A stretch of DNA of 64,000 nucleotides, taken from the NCBI GenBank assembly GCA_016711345.1, contig JADJTD010000001.1, positions 1,178,001 through 1,242,000 on the forward strand, read 5' to 3'. Both the position numbers and the translations under genes were made by a program. A model generated the notes under the pieces. The model was not told the origin of the DNA. It worked only from the letters and a program-made list of their open reading frames with translations, and did not search any database. Source of the DNA: Chloracidobacterium sp. (GTDB taxonomy: Bacteria; Acidobacteriota; Blastocatellia; Pyrinomonadales; Pyrinomonadaceae). Positions 8,263-16,000 of this stretch are shown here, piece by piece; positions within the stretch are counted from its first letter, which is position 1, and every line of letters starts with the position of its first letter.

Positions 8263-10457
8263 GGGTTGTTGTTTGAGGCGAGGCGTTTCACCATTGTGAT
8301 GCGGGTGCCGTCGTCGACTTGCTCGATCTGGACCTCGTCCATCAGGCCCTTGATGAGCTTGAGGCCCCAGCCTCGGCGGCCTTCGTCGGGAGTTATCGTT
8401 TTGGCGATCTTATCGGCCAGCCGTAAGCCGCGATTTGATACTGTGATCGTGATCTTGTCATCATCGAGCAAGAACTTCTGATAGATCTTGCGGTCAGGGC
8501 TAAGAGAATGTTCGGTCGCGTTTATACAGGCTTCGACGAGAGCGGTTTTGATCTGATTGATTGCCTTTGCCGGAAATGCGTGACGCTTAGCGATCTCTTC
8601 GACAGTGTGAGCGGCGATCATTTCGGTATTCTCACCCATTGGAAAAACGAACTCATATTCGTTCGCATCAGCCTCAGCTAAAACCGGAATTTCTGCTTCC
8701 AAGATGCCTGCGAGCATCTCGACCTGTTTACGGCTTGAGCCGTAAGCGTTTCTCGCATGCAGAACTTCCAACGCTTCGGGCGAAAAACCTTCGGGAGCGA
8801 TGAGCCAGAGCTTGAAACGTTCGAAGTTACAGTTCAACGCTGCCATTTCGAGACGGTCGCACCAGAACTCGACGATCTCGCGTCCGGCTTCTAGCTTTGA
8901 CTCGACCTCGGCTGCTATCCAAGCCGTTTCTTCTTGTCCGTCAGCGTAAGTAAATCCGAGTGCAACAGCCGAAACCTCGATGTCACAAAGCTCGTTCAGC
9001 TTTGAGTAAAAATCGCCGGTGTGAGCAGTGTAAACGATCTGCGGCAGGCTGATCTTTAAGTTGTCTTCTTTGAGAGCTTTGAGGACTTTATCATCGTCAC
9101 CGCCTTTGAACTCGTCCTTGAACTTTCCATAGTCAATCAACGCAGGCGACACCTGACGGCCGTCAAACGTACGCAGCATTTCACGCAAGCCGATCGCCGA
9201 ACTTCGACGATAGAAACGCGCCATCAACTGCGGAGCTCGCTTTACGTTTTCCGACAGAGCTTCTCCGACCACAAGAGCACGCGAGTCTCCGTCGATCTCA
9301 AGCCTGACGCGGCCATGCAGGTAATCGCAGAGAACGATGTTCGACAGATCGACATGAACAACGCCCGAACTTACATCAATGATCTCACTGTACCTGAGAG
9401 CGTCGAGAGCAGAACGAAATTCCGAGTCGGTCATTCCGGCGTGCCTTTTCCAATATGCAGCCGGAACATTGCCATTGGTGACCGCCAGATTTTGAGAAAG
9501 CAGGTGCAAAATATTTCGTTGAATATCGGCGTCGGGCAAGATACTGTTAAAGATCGCATCGAAACTTTTTCCGATCCGTCCGCCGAAAATCTCGTCGGTG
9601 TAAACCTGTTCGACGCGATCGAAACGGTCGAGTACAACGCCATATGCCGAAGCCGCAGCAAAAAGCGATGACACCTGCAGCACATTGCCCGCAAGCTGCA
9701 CAGCAATGAGATCACGAGTTTGGTCGTTGACAGGCACATTCATTCTTGCTGAAAGACGCTCGGCAAACGTTCCGGCATCAGCGAACGAAAGCGGCTCAAC
9801 CGCCATCGCAGGAAATGAAGTTCTGGCAAAAAGAAATCGCCTCTGACCGGCAAAGACAAATGGGATCGACGCTCTTGAAAAGATGTCGATGAGATCTTCG
9901 ATAAGCGCTTCGCCGCCGCCAAGCTGTGCCGCAACGTGAAGATCGTCGATCATCACAAACGAATTTGCATTGTTTGCCGCAGCTCGCAGCGGAGCACCCA
10001 GACAATTTCGCACGAACGAGCGGTCGTCATTAGTGTCGGTATTATAAGTTTCCAGCAGCCTTTCGACCCACGGAGCGTCAGATGGCAACGACAATTCGGC
10101 TATCTCCTCGATCTTCGGTGAGACGCTGATCATACGGGCATCGCGACCCCGATAAGCAACGGCTTGAAGCAGGAATTCCAACAAGAAACGCTTTGCTGCA
10201 TTTTTGGCGGTGAGGTCGCTCGATTTTAATTCGAAATAGAATGGGATCGAAGATTCATGTGCGACGAAGAGATGATCATAAGCCTGCCGCAACAGTTCGG
10301 ACGTACCGGCGGACGTAGCAGCAAACACAATCAGTCCATTCGAATCGCTTTCACCTTTTGCGTGTGTCAAAAGGCGTTCAAGCTCCGCTTCCCTGCCGAC
10401 AAAATCTGTTGGCTCGGTTCGGGCAAAAATACTGTTATACAAAGTTTGTTTCATCAA
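8250..10457 (-). CDS. STAND/AAA-like NTPase fused to an anti-sigma-type HATPase domain
   Basis: A 735-residue signalling protein. Seen: an ORC/STAND-like N-terminal NTPase region (FVGREAELERLL near residue 20); a Walker A position reading AATSAGTSELL that lacks the invariant Lys; a good Walker B (SFVMIDDLHVA) near residue 168; a long helical middle; and a C-terminal RsbW-like HATPase_c domain at about 620-725 with VEACINATEHS (N box) and EGRRGWGLKLIKGLMDEV (G box). RsbW-type domains bind ATP and usually phosphorylate anti-sigma antagonists or sequester sigma factors. The gene follows the PocR-GAF-GGDEF gene by 6 bp, so both are probably one operon. The degenerate P-loop suggests the N-terminal half may be structural rather than a working ATPase. 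Its target is unknown; no sigma factor or antagonist gene lies nearby. Confidence 0.8.
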   Translation of the reverse strand: MMKQTLYNSIFARTEPTDFVGREAELERLLTHAKGESDSNGLIVFAATSAGTSELLRQAYDHLFVAHESSIPFYFELKSSDLTAKNAAKRFLLEFLLQAVAYRGRDARMISVSPKIEEIAELSLPSDAPWVERLLETYNTDTNDDRSFVRNCLGAPLRAAANNANSFVMIDDLHVAAQLGGGEALIEDLIDIFSRASIPFVFAGQRRFLFARTSFPAMAVEPLSFADAGTFAERLSARMNVPVNDQTRDLIAVQLAGNVLQVSSLFAAASAYGVVLDRFDRVEQVYTDEIFGGRIGKSFDAIFNSILPDADIQRNILHLLSQNLAVTNGNVPAAYWKRHAGMTDSEFRSALDALRYSEIIDVSSGVVHVDLSNIVLCDYLHGRVRLEIDGDSRALVVGEALSENVKRAPQLMARFYRRSSAIGLREMLRTFDGRQVSPALIDYGKFKDEFKGGDDDKVLKALKEDNLKISLPQIVYTAHTGDFYSKLNELCDIEVSAVALGFTYADGQEETAWIAAEVESKLEAGREIVEFWCDRLEMAALNCNFERFKLWLIAPEGFSPEALEVLHARNAYGSSRKQVEMLAGILEAEIPVLAEADANEYEFVFPMGENTEMIAAHTVEEIAKRHAFPAKAINQIKTALVEACINATEHSLSPDRKIYQKFLLDDDKITITVSNRGLRLADKIAKTITPDEGRRGWGLKLIKGLMDEVQIEQVDDGTRITMVKRLASNNNPLVI

Positions 10458-10463
10458 AACTTA

Positions 10464-12548
10464 CTAAAGACTCGCGTTCATTTCTTCAAAGGTCCGCACA
10501 CGATTTCGGCCTTGCCGTTTTGCTTCGTAAAGGGCCTTATCCGCTGCCGAGACGAGATCGGCCGAGGCACAAAGTTCCGCTGAACAGCTTGCAACACCGA
10601 TGCTTGTTGTTACGAGTCGATGCGGAAAATCCGCATGCTCGATATTGCTCCGCAGGCGTTCGGCAATAGCCGAGGCCTCTTCAGCCGTAGTCTGAGGCAG
10701 AAGAATAGAAAACTCTTCACCGCCGAACCGTGCCGCGACATCAGCACTTCGCAGTGTTTCGCGAATAACACTAGCTACGATCTTCAAAGCTACATCGCCC
10801 GCCGGATGACCGTATTCGTCGTTATATGATTTGAAATGATCGACATCTAGCATCATGAAGCTCATCGGAAATCCATGACGATTCGACCGCTTGATCTCTT
10901 CCGACAATCGTTCTTCCATATAGCGACGATTCAACAGTCCGGTCAGAACGTCCGTCACTGAAAGCTGTTCAAACTCACCGGCCTTTTCCTTAAGAGTTGC
11001 CCTGTCGATAGCCACGGCGATCTGCGGAGCAAGAGCCTGAAAGAAGTCCAGCGACGTTTTATCGAATGCTTCCCCGCCAACACGGTCAGTAAAACTCACA
11101 ACACCGATCGTTCTCGACCCGATGTTTATCGGACAACTCAGGAAAGACGGCGTCTTGTATTTTCGTTCCGCCGGAGCAGGCGGCAAGCTGGTTTGGGCAA
11201 CATCGGAAACGACGACGGCCTCGTTCTTTGCAAACACGATCCTAGCAACACGGCCACCGATCTCTTCTCCCTCAACAGGTTCGTTTCGCGCTCCGATAAG
11301 AGCCTTGAGGTCGAGTCGTCCGGACTTTTCGTCCTTGATAAGCAGCGAAGCTCGTTCGGCACGCATCACCTCCGCGGCGTTTCGCGTCAGTGTCTCCCAA
11401 AAATCATCCATGTCGATGCCTTTCAGGCTTTCACCAAACAGCCTGATAGCATTAGAGATCGCATCGCGGCCCGACACTTCGCTGCGAAGCCGAAGGATCT
11501 CAAGCTGAGGAGCGATCGAGTGGCAGATTCGGGCGATCTGCCTCTTGGTAACATCCGAATCAATCGAGTCCAAAATCGCCACTGCCGCCGAAATATCGCC
11601 TCCGACACCTATCGGGAACAAGTTCATGACTCTGGTTGATTCCTCAGAACGTTCGCCCAGTTCGAGCGGCATTTCGTTTTGATATGCCTCAACGAGCCGT
11701 TGGTCATCAGGCAAAATGCCGATGCGGACCTTGCGATTTTTCATTTCTCCGAACGTTGTCGAATTTTCAAAATTATCCCCACTTTTTTCAAGCCATACCA
11801 AAGCCGTAAGCCCGTATTGATGCGCGATAAATTCGAGTATCGAAGCAATCGCCTGAGCGTAATCAGTCTTGAGGATCGATCCAAAAAACGAACGCCATGC
11901 CTGTGCCTCAGCATTTCGGTTTTCGGCTTTTTTAATATATGGCTCGGAAATTTCAGATTGTAAAACAGGCACTTCCGAGGCAACAATTACCTCGTTCTCC
12001 TGATACTCTGGCTCAGTTGTGGGTTGCGACTCGTCGTCTTGTTTCACCGAATTTGCAAGGATCGGTTGTTGAGATCGCGTCTCATTTATTAGGAGTTCAA
12101 CCTGTTCGGCTGTTTTCGTAAGTGCGTCAGATGAGCCAGACAGAAGAGTATTTTCAAAAAATTCGGCCGGCGGAAATTCGCTCCAGTCGCCTGTAATTGC
12201 TCGTTCGGTAGCCTTTCGATAGTTCTCTGCTTTAAGAAAAGTTCGTCCGACGATCGCCACAAATCTCTTTTCTGAATCTCCGGAAGGGATCGCACGGCAA
12301 TCGAGGCCGGCATGACATTCAAAGCCGATCATGCCGCCTGCTTCAAGTGCTTTTTCGAGAGCCTTTCCACAGAATTTGGCACAGGCGGGTGAGAAGGTAT
12401 TGCCCGGATTCAGGTGTCTGCAGATCGAATTGTTATTTGACACAACGACCTGATGCGCATCGTCATCGACAATGGCTATTGCCATGCCGTTGTCCTCTGC
12501 GAGACGGCCTAAAGTCTCACCGCCAATAATATTTTGGGCGTCGCTCAT
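10464..12548 (-). CDS. PocR-GAF-GGDEF diguanylate cyclase
   Basis: A soluble sensor that probably makes cyclic-di-GMP. Seen: an N-terminal PocR-type ligand domain at about residues 5-110 with SICRHLNPGNTFSPACAKFC and FECHAGLDCRAIPS, rich in Cys and His; a disordered Glu/Gln-rich linker; a GAF domain at about 350-510; and a GGDEF domain at about 525-690 with NRRYMEERL, FMMLDVDHFKSYND and the active motif RFGGEEF. An RxxD inhibitory site (RSAD) sits five residues before GGEEF. No transmembrane helix is seen. The PocR Cys/His cluster suggests binding of a small molecule or metal, which is inference. It is the first gene of a two-gene operon with the HATPase fusion, so cyclic-di-GMP production and partner switching may be linked. 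Confidence 0.87.
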   Translation of the reverse strand: MSDAQNIIGGETLGRLAEDNGMAIAIVDDDAHQVVVSNNNSICRHLNPGNTFSPACAKFCGKALEKALEAGGMIGFECHAGLDCRAIPSGDSEKRFVAIVGRTFLKAENYRKATERAITGDWSEFPPAEFFENTLLSGSSDALTKTAEQVELLINETRSQQPILANSVKQDDESQPTTEPEYQENEVIVASEVPVLQSEISEPYIKKAENRNAEAQAWRSFFGSILKTDYAQAIASILEFIAHQYGLTALVWLEKSGDNFENSTTFGEMKNRKVRIGILPDDQRLVEAYQNEMPLELGERSEESTRVMNLFPIGVGGDISAAVAILDSIDSDVTKRQIARICHSIAPQLEILRLRSEVSGRDAISNAIRLFGESLKGIDMDDFWETLTRNAAEVMRAERASLLIKDEKSGRLDLKALIGARNEPVEGEEIGGRVARIVFAKNEAVVVSDVAQTSLPPAPAERKYKTPSFLSCPINIGSRTIGVVSFTDRVGGEAFDKTSLDFFQALAPQIAVAIDRATLKEKAGEFEQLSVTDVLTGLLNRRYMEERLSEEIKRSNRHGFPMSFMMLDVDHFKSYNDEYGHPAGDVALKIVASVIRETLRSADVAARFGGEEFSILLPQTTAEEASAIAERLRSNIEHADFPHRLVTTSIGVASCSAELCASADLVSAADKALYEAKRQGRNRVRTFEEMNASL

Positions 12549-12815
12549 CTTTGAAAATTACCGAGTTTGCTGGTCCCATGGATAACCACGATCAATCACA
12601 GTGATACTTCATTCAACTCGCAAAAACGGTTAATAGGCATAACATTTCACTAAATTTGAGTGATATTAATGGCTTGTCACCATTGTGTCATATACCAGAC
12701 ATACTCGGTGCGGAGTTTCGGGATATTCTAAGACCCTAAAGTAGATACCGCCGCGAGTAATAATAATTCCAGTGTTCGCGGCAAATTGCATTAATTCAAT
12801 ACGGAGGTTAGAAAT

Positions 12816-13316
12816 ATGGATAATCAAAATAACGCAGAAACGACAGTGACCAATGACGATGTTATCTCAACGCTGAACGGCTTGATACAGATCTGCCGCG
12901 ACGGACAGCAGGGCTACAAGGAATCTGCGGAGGGCATCGAACGCTCGGACCTTAAATCGCTGTTCTATGAATTCTCGCAGCAACGCTCTGAATTTGCCGG
13001 TGTGCTGCAAGGCCTTGTCCGGTCGCTCGGCGGCGAGCCTGAAACGGAAGGAAGCTTTGCCGGAGCGGTCCATCGCGGTTGGATCGACATCAAAGCGGCA
13101 ATTACCGGAGGCGACGAAAACAGCGTACTCAACGAGTGCGAACGCGGTGAGGACAGCGCTAAGGCCGCTTACTCCGATGCATTAAAATTGAGTCTTCCGG
13201 CAAATGTTGACGACATCGTTCGTCAACAAGCACAGAGCATTCAAGCCGCCCACAACCGCATTAAAGAACTCCGTGATGCCGGAAAAGACAAAGCTGCATC
13301 GTCTGGAAGTTTCTAA
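12816..13316 (+). CDS. PA2169/DUF2383-type four-helix-bundle protein
   Basis: A 166-residue, almost wholly helical protein of the PA2169/DUF2383 ferritin-like group. Seen: the opening VISTLNGLIQICRDGQQGYK, GIERSDLKSLFYEFSQQRSE in helix two, the conserved SLGGEPETEGSFAGAVHRGW turn, and LNECERGEDSAKAAYSDALK in helix three. Such proteins are often induced by stress or stationary phase; whether they bind metal is not settled. The start is well supported by cggagg seven bases before the ATG. It stands alone with a 267-bp upstream region in which I see no clear operator, and it is closed by a strong terminator. Confidence 0.85.
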   Translation: MDNQNNAETTVTNDDVISTLNGLIQICRDGQQGYKESAEGIERSDLKSLFYEFSQQRSEFAGVLQGLVRSLGGEPETEGSFAGAVHRGWIDIKAAITGGDENSVLNECERGEDSAKAAYSDALKLSLPANVDDIVRQQAQSIQAAHNRIKELRDAGKDKAASSGSF

Positions 13317-13340
13317 CTAATTTCGAAATACGATTCGATG

Positions 13341-13367
13341 GGGCTGCCTGAAATGGCAGCCTTTTTC
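13341..13367 (+). terminator. Rho-independent terminator of the four-helix gene
   Basis: Stem ggctgcc / ggcagcc with a 6-nt loop followed by ttttt, 25 bp after the stop codon at 13316. Confidence 0.88.
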
Positions 13368-13461
13368 ATTGCGCCGTTCCCATCACAAATCAGGGGAAAA
13401 TTAGCGCCCAAAATTTTCAAAAGGTTATTTTTAATAATCGCGCCAAAATGACCGATTTATA

Positions 13462-13481
13462 AATGTGGCACGTGCCACATT
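13462..13481. repeat. 20-bp perfect palindrome in copy A
   Basis: aatgtggcacgtgccacatt is its own reverse complement and is conserved exactly at 49808-49827. It could be a protein-binding site or a structural end of the repeat. Confidence 0.85.
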
Positions 13482-13617
13482 GTTGTGATTTGTCAGCAAA
13501 ATCGCGGTTTCGTGAAAGCGGCTATGCTGAAACGAGTTAAAGTGTGGGGTTATGCTGTCAGTGTTAAGTTGTTGAATATATTGTGCTTATAAGAATTGCA
13601 CATTTGTTTTTTGCGGA

Positions 13618-13692
13618 AAAGCCATCTCAGAGTGCCAAAAAGCCATCGGAGACCCCCCTAAAAGCCATCGGAGAACCCCAAAAAGCCATCGG
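13618..13692. repeat. 21-nt tandem repeats of the aagccatcgg family (copy A)
   Basis: Units start with aagccatcggagacccccc, period 21 nt, with three to four units. The same unit occurs at 31069-31150 in the same orientation and at 49600-49690 in the opposite one. The 21-nt period keeps frames open, so reverse-strand translation gives heptads such as DGFLGVS and MAFWGSP. Confidence 0.85.
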
Positions 13693-13716
13693 GCGAAAGG
13701 CGATTTTTTGGCTTTT

Positions 13717-13917
13717 TTAAAAAAGTCTCCATTCAGGTTCTGTCGTTCTCCTCGTTAACCTTTTCCATTCATTATCGTCATTCTCTTCGCTACAGTTGTC
13801 GCCGCCGACATCGACGAAGACTGTATCTTCGACGTCCGAACGGCGCCCGTTCCACCCCGTCTGATCAAACATCACGAAAACCGCAAAAAGAGGATCGGCC
13901 GAATTAACATAAGTCAT
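13717..13917 (-). CDS. Small protein of unknown function coupled to the winged-helix/TPR gene
   Basis: A 66-residue frame starting at 13917. Its ATG overlaps the stop of the upstream regulator gene as ATGA, which suggests translational coupling. The protein is acidic in the middle (DVEDTVFVDVGGDNCSEEND) and ends in NEWKRLTRRTTEPEWRLF. Nearly the same ending (EWKRLMKRTTEPEWRLF) is encoded at the equivalent place in repeat copy B. That conservation, ending exactly at a stop codon in both copies, argues that the tail is or was translated. No family is recognised. It may be a small regulator partner or a passenger of the repeat. Confidence 0.45.
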   Translation of the reverse strand: MTYVNSADPLFAVFVMFDQTGWNGRRSDVEDTVFVDVGGDNCSEENDDNEWKRLTRRTTEPEWRLF

Positions 13918-15881
13918 TCCCTCAATCCCACTCTCTGCATTAGATCCACAAACCGAGGGTCTGGGCGAATACTGTCAAATTCTGGAGTTACTTTCAGCCA
14001 TACCAAGGAGGAGGATTCGGGTATTTTAAATGCCTTTTCGAGAAAATACAAAGCTTTGTCATTTTCGCCGAGCTTCGAATGATATGAAGCTGCGTAAAAA
14101 GGGCTTGGATTTCCATTTTCTTCTTCGATTTGGAAGTCAATCAAAGTGCGCCAGTATCCTTTCGCCCCCGAAGCTTTTGCATTGTTCCTAAGCCGCTGCA
14201 TCCATGCCGACAACATCGACAATTTTACATCTGTGATCTGAAGATTTTTTCGCTGCAGTTTGTGGCATTGCTCCAGAGATGCAATAGACTCTTCAAACAT
14301 TCCTTTTTCGCGATAAGTCAGGAAAAGGTTGGAATATGTGCGCTGATAGTCGGGATTTATCGCCTTCACCATCTCAAACTGTTCAATGGCCCGGTCGAAA
14401 TCATGGGCATAGTAATAGGACATTCCTAAATCCGTCTGTATAGCAAGCGAGAGCGGGTCGATCTCCAATGCGCGATTATATTCAGCGATACTCTCGTCAA
14501 ATCGCCCGTCCATTGACAAAAACTCGGCATACCAATGATGGGCTGTCGCGTAATTTGGGCTTGACGCAATCGCAAGTTTGTATTCTGCCTCTGCTCCTGG
14601 CCGATCCCATTCGTAATACGTCTTCACAAGAGCCCTTGTCGCGTATGCTTCGCCGAGAGTCCCGTTAATATCCAAGGCCTTTTGGACTGTTGCTAGCACT
14701 ATCCGAGTTCTATCCTGATTGGAATTGATAAAACTAAAGTCTCCGGTAGAATAACAATTGGCTAAGCCGACATACGCAAGAGCGTATGTCGGGTCTTTAT
14801 CGACCGCTTGATTAAAGAAATCGGCGGCTTTTTCAAAATCCTTAATTGTTCGCTTATTCCAATGATAAGTTCCCTTCAGATAAAGCAAATAGGCTTCCGA
14901 ACTATCGGTTTGATGGCTTGTCAGCCGCTTCCATTCTTCACTTGTCAGTTTTGTGCGCAGTATTTCGCAGATTTTTTGTGAGATCTCCTGTTGAAATGCA
15001 AGAGTTTCTGATAGTTTGCGATCGTATTGCTGACTCCAAACCTTTCTTTTTGTCCCTACATCGTGTAGTTCAGCCGTAATAACCAGAATATCGCCGCGCG
15101 GCTCGATCCTGCCGGTCAATATTGAACCTACATTGAGGTCGCGCCCGATAGCAGCCAAGTCCAGCTCTTTGTTTTTGTACTGAAAGGCTGAGTTACGGCT
15201 GATCACACGTAAATGCGGCAATTCCGCGAGATTGTTAATAATGCTGTCAGTTAATCCGTCCGAAAGATATTCGATATCAGGGTTTTGATTTTCGAATGGC
15301 AAAACAGCTATGGATGAAACTTGACCGATGCTTGCTGATAGATTCGCAGAAGTCGAACCGCCTCGATAATTAAATACGAGGACGATCAATAAAATCAGTA
15401 AGCTGGTCGCCAAAATCCCAGTTAGAAATTGCGGTTTTTTGAAAATTGATGAGATTCCCGCTTTTGCTGTCGGCGGGGGTAAGACCGTGGGTTCAGATTT
15501 GAGAATTTTCGGCGCGGGTTCGATGCTCTGGACCTCGCCAATGAACCGATACCCTTTGCGGGGTCGATTTTCAATATATTTTGCTTGCCTCGCGTCATCG
15601 CCTAAAACCTTGCGGAGTCCGGTTATCGCCACCGTCAAATTGTTGTCCTCAACAAAACTGCCAGCCCAAACTTTTTCGAAAAACTCCTCCTTGCTAACTA
15701 TTTCTCCGGCCCGTTCGATCATCAAGCTCAAAACCTGAAACATCCGCCGATTAATATTTAGTGTTTCGCCATTTTTGGACAGTTTTTCCTCAGCAATATC
15801 GATTTGAAACTCGCCAAATTTATAGATATGCGGAGACGTAGTTTCCTTTAGCGTCTTTTCTAAATCGTTTACGGAAGACAT
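13914..15881 (-). CDS. Membrane winged-helix (CadC/OmpR-type) regulator with TolB-like and TPR domains
   Basis: A transmembrane transcription regulator. Seen: an OmpR/CadC-type DNA-binding domain at about residues 18-112 (EEFFEKVWAGSFVEDNNLT, then IENRPRKGYRFIGEV); one transmembrane helix at about 150-170 (LTGILATSLLILLIVLVFN); a TolB/FlgO-like region at about 185-310 (SIAVLPFENQNPDIEYLSDG, VGSILTGRIEPRGD); and TPR repeats at about 340-620 (AYVGLANCYSTGDF, YNRALEIDPLSLAIQTDLG). This architecture is strongly expanded in Acidobacteria. It diverges from the large FG-GAP surface gene across 119 bp, so that gene is a plausible target. The downstream 66-codon gene overlaps its stop codon. Confidence 0.9.
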   Translation of the reverse strand: MSSVNDLEKTLKETTSPHIYKFGEFQIDIAEEKLSKNGETLNINRRMFQVLSLMIERAGEIVSKEEFFEKVWAGSFVEDNNLTVAITGLRKVLGDDARQAKYIENRPRKGYRFIGEVQSIEPAPKILKSEPTVLPPPTAKAGISSIFKKPQFLTGILATSLLILLIVLVFNYRGGSTSANLSASIGQVSSIAVLPFENQNPDIEYLSDGLTDSIINNLAELPHLRVISRNSAFQYKNKELDLAAIGRDLNVGSILTGRIEPRGDILVITAELHDVGTKRKVWSQQYDRKLSETLAFQQEISQKICEILRTKLTSEEWKRLTSHQTDSSEAYLLYLKGTYHWNKRTIKDFEKAADFFNQAVDKDPTYALAYVGLANCYSTGDFSFINSNQDRTRIVLATVQKALDINGTLGEAYATRALVKTYYEWDRPGAEAEYKLAIASSPNYATAHHWYAEFLSMDGRFDESIAEYNRALEIDPLSLAIQTDLGMSYYYAHDFDRAIEQFEMVKAINPDYQRTYSNLFLTYREKGMFEESIASLEQCHKLQRKNLQITDVKLSMLSAWMQRLRNNAKASGAKGYWRTLIDFQIEEENGNPSPFYAASYHSKLGENDKALYFLEKAFKIPESSSLVWLKVTPEFDSIRPDPRFVDLMQRVGLRE

Positions 15882-16000
15882 TTAGCAACTATAACTCAAA
15901 ATTTAGCAGAAATTTAGCCGGTTTTTAATTACTTTCGACATATCATTCGCTACCTTATGCGAACATGCAGTTCATATCTGAAATAAAAGGAGATCTCTTT

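Larger units (their letters stand above)
13385..13800 (-). repeat. Dispersed repeat, copy A (inverted relative to copy B at 49.5 kb)
   Basis: When reverse-complemented, this block aligns along most of its length with 49525-49870. Shared blocks, in minus-strand order, are the gene tail cagaacctgaatggagactt, the run aaaaaagccaaaaaatcgcc, three 21-nt repeats, aacactgacagcataacccc, and the palindrome. I estimate similarity of roughly 80 percent by eye; this is not a computed value. The left end overlaps the terminator side of the four-helix gene and the right end lies in the 66-codon gene. Confidence 0.85.

Noticed and set aside
8263..8481. Full 145-codon reading of the plus-strand gene starting at 8044
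   Set aside because: Past about 8262 it only reads antisense to the HATPase-domain codons, with unlikely protein sequence.
13462..13481. TGGCACG in the palindrome as a sigma-54 promoter
   Set aside because: The -12 TTGC element is not at the right spacing on either strand, and the sequence is a perfect palindrome within a repeat.
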